A program made the translations under genes and the position numbers. From Pseudoalteromonas arabiensis (GTDB lineage: Bacteria; Pseudomonadota; Gammaproteobacteria; Enterobacterales; Alteromonadaceae), in assembly GCF_001550155.1 (NCBI RefSeq), contig NZ_LRUF01000026.1, positions 328,463 through 392,462 of the forward strand: a stretch of DNA of 64,000 bases. The letters run 5' to 3'. This document shows, piece by piece, positions 51,498 through 59,877 of the stretch (positions are counted from its first letter, which is position 1; every line of letters begins with the position of its first letter). A model generated the notes under the pieces. It was given only the letters and a program-made list of their open reading frames with translations, made no database searches and was not told the DNA's origin.

Positions 51498-52046
51498 TTA
51501 ATTACAGCTTTTAGTCGTATTCCCATTATATAAAGCAGTCCCAGATTTGAATACTGTAAGCTCTTTATTGTTATCTCCGTCTGCTTTTGAAGGGCAATAG
51601 ATAAAAGCGCCAGCAGTTGTTGTGATCATCCCGCTTGTATCAAAGATTAATGAACTGCCACCTGAAAATTGGAGCCTACTGCTAGTTGGAAGCTCTTTCA
51701 TTACTCTGAGAATTTTATCGTTTTGAGCAGGGTTGTAGACACCGTTTTGATTAGCATCATAAAATACAAATACAGTGCCTTCCTGCCAGTTATTTGAACA
51801 AGTAACGCGACTATTATTTTCAATGTTAGTGGTACTTCCTGCGCACACAACAACTAAAGAGTCAGAGCTGGTGGCTTTGGCTCTTGCGAAACTAATATTA
51901 CGTTTTAATTCTTGAAGATAGCTTTCAGCACGATCTTTTTCGAGTAGGTCAGAACTATCCCACAATGCGATGACAGCGATAATACCCACTATTGTGATAG
52001 TGACCATGAGCTCTAAAAGCGTAAAACCTTGTTGTGATGATTTCAT
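51498..52046 (-). CDS. fimT: GspH/FimT-family pseudopilin
   Basis: A 182-residue FimT/FimU-type pseudopilin. The leader MKSSQQG precedes FTLLELMVTITIVGIIAVIA with Glu5. The family pattern follows: LQELKRNISFARAKATSSDS, VVVCAGS, a GTVFVFYDANQNGVYN strand-loop and AFIYCPSK near the C-terminus. The frame extends to 52073, but GAG lies 6 bases before the ATG at 52046, which gives a normal leader. In Pseudomonas, fimT and fimU lie ahead of pilV on the same strand; here both FimT-like genes are on the opposite strand beyond pilE. Which of the two is the functional FimU is unclear. Confidence 0.85.
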   Translation of the reverse strand: MKSSQQGFTLLELMVTITIVGIIAVIALWDSSDLLEKDRAESYLQELKRNISFARAKATSSDSLVVVCAGSTTNIENNSRVTCSNNWQEGTVFVFYDANQNGVYNPAQNDKILRVMKELPTSSRLQFSGGSSLIFDTSGMITTTAGAFIYCPSKADGDNNKELTVFKSGTALYNGNTTKSCN

Positions 52047-52185
52047 TGTTGTCTCTATTATCAAACGCCTCATTTAATAATATCATGATTGCTGGTTTAA
52101 TCACCGAAATTCATAGCTTTGTTTGCCATCAGAGTCGGTATTGTCTAAAATCGAGGCAATTAAGAAATAAAAAGTAACCCAAAAA

Positions 52186-52524
52186 ATGAAAAAAATTGAA
52201 GCAATCATAAAACCATTTAAGCTTGATGATGTTCGTGAAGCATTATCAGAAGTGGGTATCACAGGGATGACAGTAAGCGAAGTTAAAGGCTTTGGTCGTC
52301 AGAAGGGGCATACAGAGCTTTATCGTGGTGCTGAGTACATGGTTGATTTTTTACCGAAAGTAAAACTAGATATCGTGCTCGCCGATGAAGATGTTGATAG
52401 AGCAATTGATGTTATCGTTAAAACGTCACAAACAGGTAAAATTGGCGATGGTAAAATTTTTGTTACTGACGTTGAGCGTGTAGTTCGTATTCGTACTGCT
52501 GAAGAAGATGAAGACGCGATTTAA
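52186..52524 (+). CDS. glnB: Nitrogen regulatory protein P-II (GlnB)
   Basis: A 112-residue PII signal protein that reports nitrogen and carbon status by binding 2-oxoglutarate and ATP/ADP and by uridylylation. The B-loop start KKIEAIIKPFKLDDV and the T-loop ending HTELYRGAEYMVDF are present, with the modified Tyr51, then TGKIGDGKIFV and RIRTAEEDEDAI. The last residues and the absence of an adjacent amtB favour GlnB over GlnK. It is a single-gene unit with its own terminator. I saw no sigma-54 promoter upstream. Confidence 0.94.
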   Translation: MKKIEAIIKPFKLDDVREALSEVGITGMTVSEVKGFGRQKGHTELYRGAEYMVDFLPKVKLDIVLADEDVDRAIDVIVKTSQTGKIGDGKIFVTDVERVVRIRTAEEDEDAI

Positions 52525-52543
52525 TATAAAACTCGCAAATATT

Positions 52544-52570
52544 AAAAAAGGCGCCAAAGGGCGCCTTTTT
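52544..52570. terminator. Bidirectional intrinsic terminator
   Basis: An A-run, GGCGCC, a 4-base loop, GGCGCC and a T-run form a perfect stem between the convergent glnB and bamD genes. Confidence 0.9.
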
Positions 52571-52579
52571 AGTTTTCAA

Positions 52580-53344
52580 TCAATTTGAACGATTATTCGC
52601 TTCTCGCGTTGCTTTAGCGTGTTCACTTAGCTCAGGTAAGCCAAGTTTGTCGTAGCTTTTTACCATGATCTCAAGCGCTTGATCTAAGTAGCTACTTTGT
52701 GAGTAATGCTCGACCACATATTTACCACGGTTTGCAGCCGCAAGGTACGCCTCACGTTCATAATAGTATTGCGCTACTTTTAATTCGTAACGTGCCATTT
52801 TATTTAACAACCATACCAAACGTTTTTTAGCTTCAGGGGCATATGCGCTATCAGGGAAACGCTTTAGTAATGTTGATAAGTCAGTAAATGCAACACGCGT
52901 ACGATTTGCGTCTCTGTCAGCGCGGTCTACACCAAAATATTCCTGAAATGCATTTTCATCCGCTTTAATATTAACTAAGCCACGCATGTAATACATGTAA
53001 TCTAAGTCTTTGTGATTTGGATTAAGGCGAATAAAGCGGTCAATAGTTGCCAGTGCCTGCTCGGTATTACCTGATTGATAATGTGCATACACTAAGTCCA
53101 TTTGCACTTGTTTTGACAAAGGGCCAAATGGATAGCGTGAATCAATTGCACTTAAAAGTTCAATTGCACGGGCATAAAGACCCGAGTCTAATGTTTCTTT
53201 TGCATCTTCGTATAAAGCTTGCGCAGATTTATTAGGAACCCGTTGTATGTCTTCTTGATCAGGTGCTGATGAACAGGCACCTAAACCAAGTAATGAAACT
53301 GAAAAAACTATGGCGAACGCACGTTTCCCTATTTTATTTATCAT
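52580..53344 (-). CDS. bamD: BamD, outer membrane protein assembly lipoprotein
   Basis: A 254-residue lipoprotein of the BAM complex that inserts beta-barrel proteins in the outer membrane. The signal peptide ends in the lipobox LGACSS (Cys at about residue 24). TPR repeats follow, with the conserved ALYEDAKETLDSGLYARAIE, RYPFGPLSKQVQMDL, YYMRGL and RFPDSAYAPEAKKRL. It is essential in E. coli. It is divergent from rluD, the usual neighbour in this class. Likely clients in this window are BcsC and OmpW. Confidence 0.96.
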   Translation of the reverse strand: MINKIGKRAFAIVFSVSLLGLGACSSAPDQEDIQRVPNKSAQALYEDAKETLDSGLYARAIELLSAIDSRYPFGPLSKQVQMDLVYAHYQSGNTEQALATIDRFIRLNPNHKDLDYMYYMRGLVNIKADENAFQEYFGVDRADRDANRTRVAFTDLSTLLKRFPDSAYAPEAKKRLVWLLNKMARYELKVAQYYYEREAYLAAANRGKYVVEHYSQSSYLDQALEIMVKSYDKLGLPELSEHAKATREANNRSN

Positions 53345-53468
53345 TTTATTTATTACCTTTGATGTCTTCGGCTAGGCCAAGTGAGGAAAACCGAGTAAAC
53401 TATACGTATTAAAGCGATTCTAACCCAGTCGAGCAAAGCTTGCACTGGTAAATTGGGTAAAGTTACTA

Positions 53469-54446
53469 ATGTCAGAGCAAATTTCTCTCCAAGCCGAGGT
53501 TCCAATAGACCTTGGCGGTAAACGTCTAGACCAAGTATTGGCACAATTGTTCCCTGATTATTCTCGTTCACGTATAAAAACGTGGATTTTAGATGATAAA
53601 ATAACCGTTAACGGTGAAATATTAAACACACCGCGTGAGAAACTACTCGGTGGCGAAATGGTCAGTGTTGAAACAACCATCGAAGCTCCGCGCGAGTACG
53701 AAGCACAAAATATCAAATTAAACATCGTTTATGAAGACGATGATATTTTAGTGATTAATAAACCAATGGGTTTAGTTGTTCACCCTGGTGCAGGTAATCC
53801 TGATGGCACCGTATTGAATGCATTGTTACACCATTACCCTGATATCATTAATGTGCCTCGTGCTGGTATTGTGCACCGTTTAGATAAAGACACCACAGGT
53901 TTAATGGTGGTAGCAAAGACAATTCCTGCGCAAACACATTTGGTATCTGCTTTACAAAAGCGTGAAAACTTCACCCGTGAATATGAAGCAATTTGTAATG
54001 GTTCAATGACAGCAGGTGGCATGGTTGAAAAACCAATTGGCCGTCATGCAACTAAACGAACTCATATGGCCGTGCATGAAATGGGTAAACCCGCGGTTAC
54101 TCACTATCGGGTTGCAGAAAAATTTAGAGCACATACACGCTTACGTTTACGCTTAGAAACCGGTCGTACTCACCAAATCCGTGTACACATGGCTTATTTG
54201 AATCACCCGCTAGTGGGCGATCAACTATACGGAGGCCGTCCACGTCCACCTAAAGGGGCAACACCTGAGCTATTTCAAATGCTTCGTGAGTTTAAGCGCC
54301 AAGCCTTGCATGCAGTTAAGCTGTCAATTGCTCACCCGATCACTGGCGAGATGATGACATGGCAGGCACCGATTCCTGATGATATGGCTGCGATGACAGA
54401 AGCTTTACGCGCAGACACCAAAGCAAACCCAAATATCGAGTTTTAA
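53469..54446 (+). CDS. rluD: 23S rRNA pseudouridine(1911/1915/1917) synthase
   Basis: A 325-residue pseudouridine synthase acting on helix 69 of 23S rRNA. It has an N-terminal S4 domain (about residues 15-75, GKRLDQVLAQLFPDYSRSRI) and a catalytic domain with HRLDKDTTGLMVVAKT, holding the catalytic Asp at about residue 140, and ETGRTHQIRVHMAYLNHP. Length is normal. It stands 5 bases before pgeF, the standard pairing, and opens toward clpB. Confidence 0.96.
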   Translation: MSEQISLQAEVPIDLGGKRLDQVLAQLFPDYSRSRIKTWILDDKITVNGEILNTPREKLLGGEMVSVETTIEAPREYEAQNIKLNIVYEDDDILVINKPMGLVVHPGAGNPDGTVLNALLHHYPDIINVPRAGIVHRLDKDTTGLMVVAKTIPAQTHLVSALQKRENFTREYEAICNGSMTAGGMVEKPIGRHATKRTHMAVHEMGKPAVTHYRVAEKFRAHTRLRLRLETGRTHQIRVHMAYLNHPLVGDQLYGGRPRPPKGATPELFQMLREFKRQALHAVKLSIAHPITGEMMTWQAPIPDDMAAMTEALRADTKANPNIEF

Positions 54447-54451
54447 TCGTT

Positions 54452-55174
54452 ATGATCACACCAGCATGGACTGCCCCAATAACAATTAGCGCACTGAGTA
54501 CTACTCGCAAGGGCGGTGTTTCTGTTGCACCTTTTGATAGTTTTAATGTGGGGTTACATGTTGGTGATGATGAGCAGGCCGTGCTTGCAAATCGAGAGCT
54601 GCTAACAAATCAGTTGCCAAATCCTGCTGTGTGGTTAAATCAAATTCATAGCAGTGACGTCGTGGTGATTGATGAAGACAGTGACTTAAACCAAGTCCGC
54701 TCTGCTGACGCGCTTTATACTCGTGTAGCAAAACAGCCGCTTGCGATAATGACCGCGGATTGCTTACCCGTATTACTTTGCTCAACCACCGGTGATGAAA
54801 TAGCAGCAGTGCATGGTGGTTGGCGTGGTTTAGCCCAAGGTATATTGGCAAACACTATTGCACATTTTAAAGCTAAACCAAGCGATATTATTGCTTGGTT
54901 TGGTCCTGCCATTGGCCCTTCAGAATTTGAAGTAGGGCAAGAAGTAAAAGCATGCTTTTGTGAGCTAAATGCTAACCATCAACATGCATTTACGCCTAGA
55001 GGTGATAAATATTTAGCTGATATTTATTTACTTGCTCGCCAGCAATTAGCGCAATTAGGCGTGGTAAATATTTTTGGTGGCGAGCACTGTACTGTTAGTG
55101 ATAAGTCACAGTTTTTCTCATATCGCCGCGATGGCGAAACAGGGCGTATGGCAAGTTTGATCTGGCGCAATTAA
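54452..55174 (+). CDS. pgeF: Peptidoglycan editing factor PgeF (YfiH/LACC1 family)
   Basis: A 240-residue enzyme of the Cu-oxidase_4/YfiH family, once called polyphenol oxidase or laccase. The metal site residues are visible in LNQIHSSDVV (His), MTADCLPVLL (Cys) and AAVHGGWRGLAQGI (His). E. coli PgeF prevents wrong amino acids from entering the muropeptide stem, and mammalian relatives act on purine nucleosides. It is 5 bases after rluD and followed at a short distance by clpB, the standard gene order. Confidence 0.93.
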   Translation: MITPAWTAPITISALSTTRKGGVSVAPFDSFNVGLHVGDDEQAVLANRELLTNQLPNPAVWLNQIHSSDVVVIDEDSDLNQVRSADALYTRVAKQPLAIMTADCLPVLLCSTTGDEIAAVHGGWRGLAQGILANTIAHFKAKPSDIIAWFGPAIGPSEFEVGQEVKACFCELNANHQHAFTPRGDKYLADIYLLARQQLAQLGVVNIFGGEHCTVSDKSQFFSYRRDGETGRMASLIWRN

Positions 55175-55208
55175 TACCACTTTTTTGCGATTAAATTATC
55201 GTCTCTTA

Positions 55209-55237
55209 CTTGAACAAATCATTAAGCATACCCATTA
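55209..55237 (+). promoter_or_regulatory. Sigma-32 (heat shock) promoter of clpB
   Basis: CTTGAAC (55209-55215), a 14-base spacer and ACCCATTA (55230-55237) resemble the RpoH consensus CTTGAAA and CCCCATNT. It lies 36 bases before the clpB ATG, matching the known heat-shock control of clpB. Confidence 0.6.
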
Positions 55238-55272
55238 ATTAAGCAATTAGATTTTTTAATAGGTAAACCCTT

Positions 55273-57849
55273 ATGCGTTTAGATAGATTTACAAGTAAAT
55301 TTCAATCTGCGCTTTCAGATGCGCAGTCATTAGCACTTGGGCGCGATCATCAATTTATTGAGCCAGTACACTTGATGTATTCTTTGCTTCAGCAAAATGG
55401 CTCGAGTGTGCGTGCGCTGTTAGCCCAAGCAGGCGTGAGTGCTGATGAATTAAACACCAAGTTATCGCAAGAAATCGAAAAACTATTTAAAGTTGAAGGC
55501 ATTGGCGGCGATGTTCAACTATCAAATAACATGGTTTCGTTGATAAACCTGTGTGATAAATACGCGCAAAAACGTAAAGATAAATTTATCTCAAGTGAGC
55601 TATTTGTTCTTGCAGCATGCGAAGACAAAGGTCCTCTAGGTGATATTTTTAAAGCACTTAATATTACTTCGAGTAAGATTGAAGCAGCAATCGAGGCTAT
55701 TCGTGGTGGCCAAAAAGTGGATGACCCTAATGCTGAAGAAACTCGTCAGGCATTAAAAAAATTCACAATCGATCTCACTGAGCGCGCAGAGCAAGGCAAG
55801 CTAGACCCTGTTATTGGCCGCGATGATGAGATACGCCGCACGATTCAGGTATTACAACGTCGTACCAAAAATAATCCTGTACTCATTGGTGAGCCAGGTG
55901 TGGGTAAAACTGCGATTGCCGAAGGCTTAGCGCAACGCATCATTAATGGTGAAGTGCCTGAGGGGCTAAAGAGCAAACGCGTTTTATCGCTTGATTTAGG
56001 TGGCTTGGTCGCAGGCGCTAAATACCGTGGTGAATTTGAAGAGCGTTTAAAATCAGTACTGAATGAACTTGCCAAAGAAGAAGGCCAAGTGATCCTCTTT
56101 ATTGATGAAATTCATACCATGGTGGGCGCAGGTAAAACAGATGGTGCCATGGATGCAGGTAACATGTTAAAACCTGCTCTTGCACGTGGTGAGCTTCACT
56201 GTGTGGGTGCGACGACCCTCGATGAGTATCGTCAATACATCGAAAAAGATGCAGCACTTGAGCGTCGTTTTCAAAAAGTGTTTGTTGATGAGCCATCAGT
56301 TGAAGATACCATCGCGATTTTACGTGGCTTAAAAGAGCGTTATGAGTTACATCACTCAGTTGATATTACCGATCCGGCCATCGTTGCTGCAGCGCAGTTA
56401 TCACATCGTTACATTAGCGATCGCCAATTACCAGACAAGGCGATTGATTTAATTGACGAAGCGGGTTCTTCCATTCGTTTGCAAATTGACTCAAAGCCAG
56501 AATCTTTAGATAAGCTTGAGCGTCGTATTATCCAGTTGAAGTTGGAAGACAATGCCCTTGCGAAAGAAAAAGACGAAGCGAGCCAAAAACGCCGCACAGA
56601 AATGCAAGAGCTGATCACTGAACTGGAAGCGCAATACCGCGAACTAGACGAAGTGTGGAATGCCGAGAAAGCGTCGTTACAAGGCACGCAAGTGATTAAA
56701 GCTGAGCTTGAACAGGCACGTCTTGATTTAGATGTGGCACGTCGTGCTAGTGACTTACAGCGCATGTCAGAACTTCAATATGGCCGTATTCCTGAACTTG
56801 AGCGTAAACTCGACCTTGCATCGCAAGCGGAAATGCAAGAAATGAGCTTACTCAAAAACCAAGTTGGTGAAGATGAAATCGCGGAGATTTTATCGCGTTG
56901 GACAGGTATTCCTGTATCGAAAATGCTGCAAGGTGAGCGCGAAAAGCTACTGCAAATGGAAGATCAATTGCATCATAAAGTAATTGGTCAAGATGAAGCG
57001 GTTGTAGCTGTGGCGAATGCCATTCGCCGTTCTCGCGCAGGGCTTGCAGATCCAAATCGTCCAATTGGTTCATTCTTATTTTTAGGCCCAACAGGGGTGG
57101 GTAAAACTGAGCTGACTAAAGCGTTGGCTAGTTTTATGTTTGATACTGAGGATGCCATGGTGCGCATCGATATGTCAGAGTTTATGGAAAAACACTCTGT
57201 TGCACGTTTAGTGGGGGCGCCTCCAGGCTATGTAGGTTATGAAGAGGGGGGCTATTTAACCGAAGCCGTGCGCCGTCGTCCGTATTCAGTTATTTTACTG
57301 GATGAGGTTGAAAAAGCGCACCCTGATGTATTTAACATCTTACTACAAGTTCTTGATGATGGCCGCTTAACGGATGGTCAGGGTCGTACCGTTGACTTTA
57401 AAAATACAGTTATCATTATGACCTCTAACTTAGGCTCGGACATTATCCAAGAGCAAGCAGGTTCAAATGACTATGCGACCTTAAAAGAAAAAGTGATGGG
57501 CGTTTTAGTGAGTCAGTTCCGTCCAGAGTTTATTAACCGTATTGATGAAACGGTAGTATTCCATCCACTTGCCAATGAGCACATTAAAGAAATCGCTGAT
57601 ATTCAATTAAGTAAGCTTCGTGAGCGTTTAACTGAAAAAGGCTATCTGCTTGAAGTGACCGATGCGGCCCTAGAGGGCATTGCTGCAAGTGGCTTTGATC
57701 CGGTTTATGGGGCAAGGCCTTTAAAACGCGCTATTCAACATACTATTGAAAACCCGTTGGCGCAGCGCTTATTAGCTGGAGATTATCAGCCAGGTGCCAT
57801 CATTCATATTGATGCCGATGAAAATGGATTGGTTTTTTCTAATCGCTAA
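55273..57849 (+). CDS. clpB: ClpB disaggregase chaperone
   Basis: An 858-residue Hsp100 ATPase that rescues aggregated proteins together with DnaK. It has an N-terminal Clp-N domain (residues 1-145), a first AAA+ domain with Walker A GEPGVGKTA (about 204) and Walker B VILFIDEIH, a long coiled-coil M domain (about 405-525), and a second AAA+ domain with GPTGVGKTE (about 605) and VILLDEVEKAH. The C-terminal region ends with DPVYGARPLKRAIQ and lacks the ClpP-binding loop of ClpA. Length is that of E. coli ClpB (857). It has a sigma-32-like promoter. Confidence 0.98.
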   Translation: MRLDRFTSKFQSALSDAQSLALGRDHQFIEPVHLMYSLLQQNGSSVRALLAQAGVSADELNTKLSQEIEKLFKVEGIGGDVQLSNNMVSLINLCDKYAQKRKDKFISSELFVLAACEDKGPLGDIFKALNITSSKIEAAIEAIRGGQKVDDPNAEETRQALKKFTIDLTERAEQGKLDPVIGRDDEIRRTIQVLQRRTKNNPVLIGEPGVGKTAIAEGLAQRIINGEVPEGLKSKRVLSLDLGGLVAGAKYRGEFEERLKSVLNELAKEEGQVILFIDEIHTMVGAGKTDGAMDAGNMLKPALARGELHCVGATTLDEYRQYIEKDAALERRFQKVFVDEPSVEDTIAILRGLKERYELHHSVDITDPAIVAAAQLSHRYISDRQLPDKAIDLIDEAGSSIRLQIDSKPESLDKLERRIIQLKLEDNALAKEKDEASQKRRTEMQELITELEAQYRELDEVWNAEKASLQGTQVIKAELEQARLDLDVARRASDLQRMSELQYGRIPELERKLDLASQAEMQEMSLLKNQVGEDEIAEILSRWTGIPVSKMLQGEREKLLQMEDQLHHKVIGQDEAVVAVANAIRRSRAGLADPNRPIGSFLFLGPTGVGKTELTKALASFMFDTEDAMVRIDMSEFMEKHSVARLVGAPPGYVGYEEGGYLTEAVRRRPYSVILLDEVEKAHPDVFNILLQVLDDGRLTDGQGRTVDFKNTVIIMTSNLGSDIIQEQAGSNDYATLKEKVMGVLVSQFRPEFINRIDETVVFHPLANEHIKEIADIQLSKLRERLTEKGYLLEVTDAALEGIAASGFDPVYGARPLKRAIQHTIENPLAQRLLAGDYQPGAIIHIDADENGLVFSNR

Positions 57850-57862
57850 ATTAACCGCACGT

Positions 57863-57898
57863 AAAAAAGCCGCATCAATTTGATGCGGCTTTGTTTTT
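57863..57898. terminator. Bidirectional intrinsic terminator
   Basis: AAAGCCGCATCA pairs with TGATGCGGCTTT around a 3-base loop, followed by GTTTTT and preceded by an A-run, between convergent clpB and the chemoreceptor gene. Confidence 0.85.
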
Positions 57899-57909
57899 AT
57901 CAATATATT

Positions 57910-59457
57910 TTATACTTTAAAAGTTAACAGCATATCGTTCACTTTACGTGAGCCCTCAACAAGGCCCGCAGCATCTTTTGCTACGTTGTAGCTTAGCTTT
58001 AAGTTTTCTTCGCTGTGTCCTTTGATGCTGTCTACATTGGTACGAATATCAACACTGACCACTTGTTGCTCTTCCGCAGCAGTTGAAATCTCTGTTGCAA
58101 GGCTAGAGATCTCATCAATTTGTGCAAAAATGCTCGCAAGCTCGGTTTGTGTATGTGTAGTCGTGCTTACACAGCTATCAGCTTGCTCTTTAGTTGATTG
58201 CATTACTTTTGACCAACTGAATAAAGTATCTTGAATTTCTTTGATTGAGCTGTGAATTTGTGACGTAGCACTTTGAGTTCGAGATGAAAGAGCTCGTACC
58301 TCATCGGCTACCACAGCAAAGCCTCGGCCATGCTCGCCAGCACGGGCCGCTTCTATCGCTGCATTAAGTGCTAATAAGTTGGTTTGCTCTGCAATACCTT
58401 CAATCTCACTCATAACTTGGCCAATTTTATCCGCCTCACTAGCAAGGGAGTTAGCTGTTGTAGCAGCTTGTTCAACTTGATTTGCAAGTGCAGACACCAT
58501 ACCGCTGTTATCTTCTATGTGCAGCTTAATGTCATTACAACTTTGATAAGTCGTATTAACTTTCTCTGCTGTGTGGTGTGTATTTGCAGATATTTCACCA
58601 ATAGTTGCACTCATCTGCGTCATTGCTGTTGCAATATCGCCCAAGCGTTGACCTTGGGCTGCAATCCCTTGCTCAGTCAACGAAGACTGCCTATCTAAGT
58701 TTGTAGCAATATCTTTAAATGAATAGGTCGAATCTTTAATACGGCCAAGAACCGTACGCAGTTTTGCTGATAACATTTGCTGATTATAGGCTGCAACGCT
58801 AAATGGATGAGCGCCTGAATACACATAACGAGACACAGAGTCAAACTCAGCACGCTGTTTTTTAAGCTCTGTTGGGGTCACGATTAGCTCGTCATAATTA
58901 AGAGCAACAAGAAATACTGTAACCATAAAAGAGATCGCCGCAATGACTGTTGATGTCATCAAGCCAAGCGCAACAATAGCCGAAGCCGCAATAACAACAG
59001 AAATGAGTTGTCGCAATGAGATATTTTCACGAAAAGATGAAATAGATTTACCATTATTTATTTTTTCGTATAGTGCCATGGCACGTGTTTTGAGCTCTTC
59101 TGATGGTTTTGTACGCACTGATTGATAGCCAACTAATTGCCCGTGTTCATAAATAGGGGTTACAAAGGCATCAACCCAATAATATCGACCATCTTTACAG
59201 CGGTTTTTCACCATGCCTCGCCATGAGTGACCCTGTTTGAGCTTTTCCCACATCTCCTTAAATGCAGCTTTTGGCATATCTGGGTGTCTAACCATGTTGT
59301 GATTCTTACCCAGCAGCTCTTCCTCGCTATAGCCTGCTATGGTGCAAAACTCTTTGTTTACGTAGGTGATTACCCCACGTAAATCGGTTGTTGAGACAAG
59401 CTCTTGATGTTCAGAGTAGGTTACTTCCTGATTGATTGTTTCTTGACCACGACGCAT
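57910..59457 (-). CDS. PAS-domain methyl-accepting chemotaxis protein (Aer-like)
   Basis: A 515-residue chemoreceptor. Residues about 15-115 form a PAS domain (TDLRGVITYVNKEFCTIAGY, HNMVRHPDMPKAAF, WRGMVKNRCKDGRYYWVDAF). This is the FAD-type PAS pattern of Aer. Two transmembrane helices (about 150-190) form a hairpin with no periplasmic sensing domain. The MCP signalling domain follows, with its hairpin tip EQTNLLALNAAIEAARAGEH then GRGFAVVADEVR. There is no C-terminal pentapeptide for CheR binding. It probably senses redox or oxygen from inside the cell. AAGGA precedes the ATG. Confidence 0.9.
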   Translation of the reverse strand: MRRGQETINQEVTYSEHQELVSTTDLRGVITYVNKEFCTIAGYSEEELLGKNHNMVRHPDMPKAAFKEMWEKLKQGHSWRGMVKNRCKDGRYYWVDAFVTPIYEHGQLVGYQSVRTKPSEELKTRAMALYEKINNGKSISSFRENISLRQLISVVIAASAIVALGLMTSTVIAAISFMVTVFLVALNYDELIVTPTELKKQRAEFDSVSRYVYSGAHPFSVAAYNQQMLSAKLRTVLGRIKDSTYSFKDIATNLDRQSSLTEQGIAAQGQRLGDIATAMTQMSATIGEISANTHHTAEKVNTTYQSCNDIKLHIEDNSGMVSALANQVEQAATTANSLASEADKIGQVMSEIEGIAEQTNLLALNAAIEAARAGEHGRGFAVVADEVRALSSRTQSATSQIHSSIKEIQDTLFSWSKVMQSTKEQADSCVSTTTHTQTELASIFAQIDEISSLATEISTAAEEQQVVSVDIRTNVDSIKGHSEENLKLSYNVAKDAAGLVEGSRKVNDMLLTFKV

Positions 59458-59877
59458 TTTAGTCCTTGAAATGTACTTTTTTACTATGTGCGGATTATAG
59501 TCTCAGAAAAATGTAAGGGAAGAGTAACTATGTTAATTAAGTGAAACTTTGAATTATTTCATATAAATATTGATCTAGAACAATGTCTTGTCTGAAAACA
59601 TGTGTTTGTGGCTTAACCAAAAGGTCGTAATTGAAATAAATTTTATTGGCATGAGGTCTCATTATTGATTAGCGAAACAATTTCGCATCAATGAAGTGCT
59701 ATCAAAGCAATTGTATTATAGTTATCTGAATGGCAAGATGATGACTAAGTGATGGAGTTGTCAGGGTATCGACATTAATTACAGTTGCATGGATAGAGAT
59801 TCTAATTTTTCTCTTGAGAATTTATATTCTGCCCCCATACACTTGGGATTAAAGCCACGTGGCTCGAGGAAGCATTT
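59458..59877. other. 420-base intergenic region between the chemoreceptor gene and gshA
   Basis: No protein gene is visible. It contains a 29-base interrupted inverted repeat at 59664-59692 (ATTGA...GCGAAA, 3-base loop, TTTCGC...TCAAT) without a T-run, and a sigma-32-like promoter near its right end (59813-59840). The left end must hold the chemoreceptor promoter on the minus strand. It is AT-rich, and I recognise no RNA family. Confidence 0.4.
59813..59840 (+). promoter_or_regulatory. Candidate sigma-32 promoter of gshA
   Basis: CTTGAGA (59813-59819), a 13-base spacer and CCCCATAC (59833-59840) match the RpoH consensus CTTGAAA/CCCCATNT with one mismatch in each element. It lies 37 bases before the gshA start codon. 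Confidence 0.5.
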
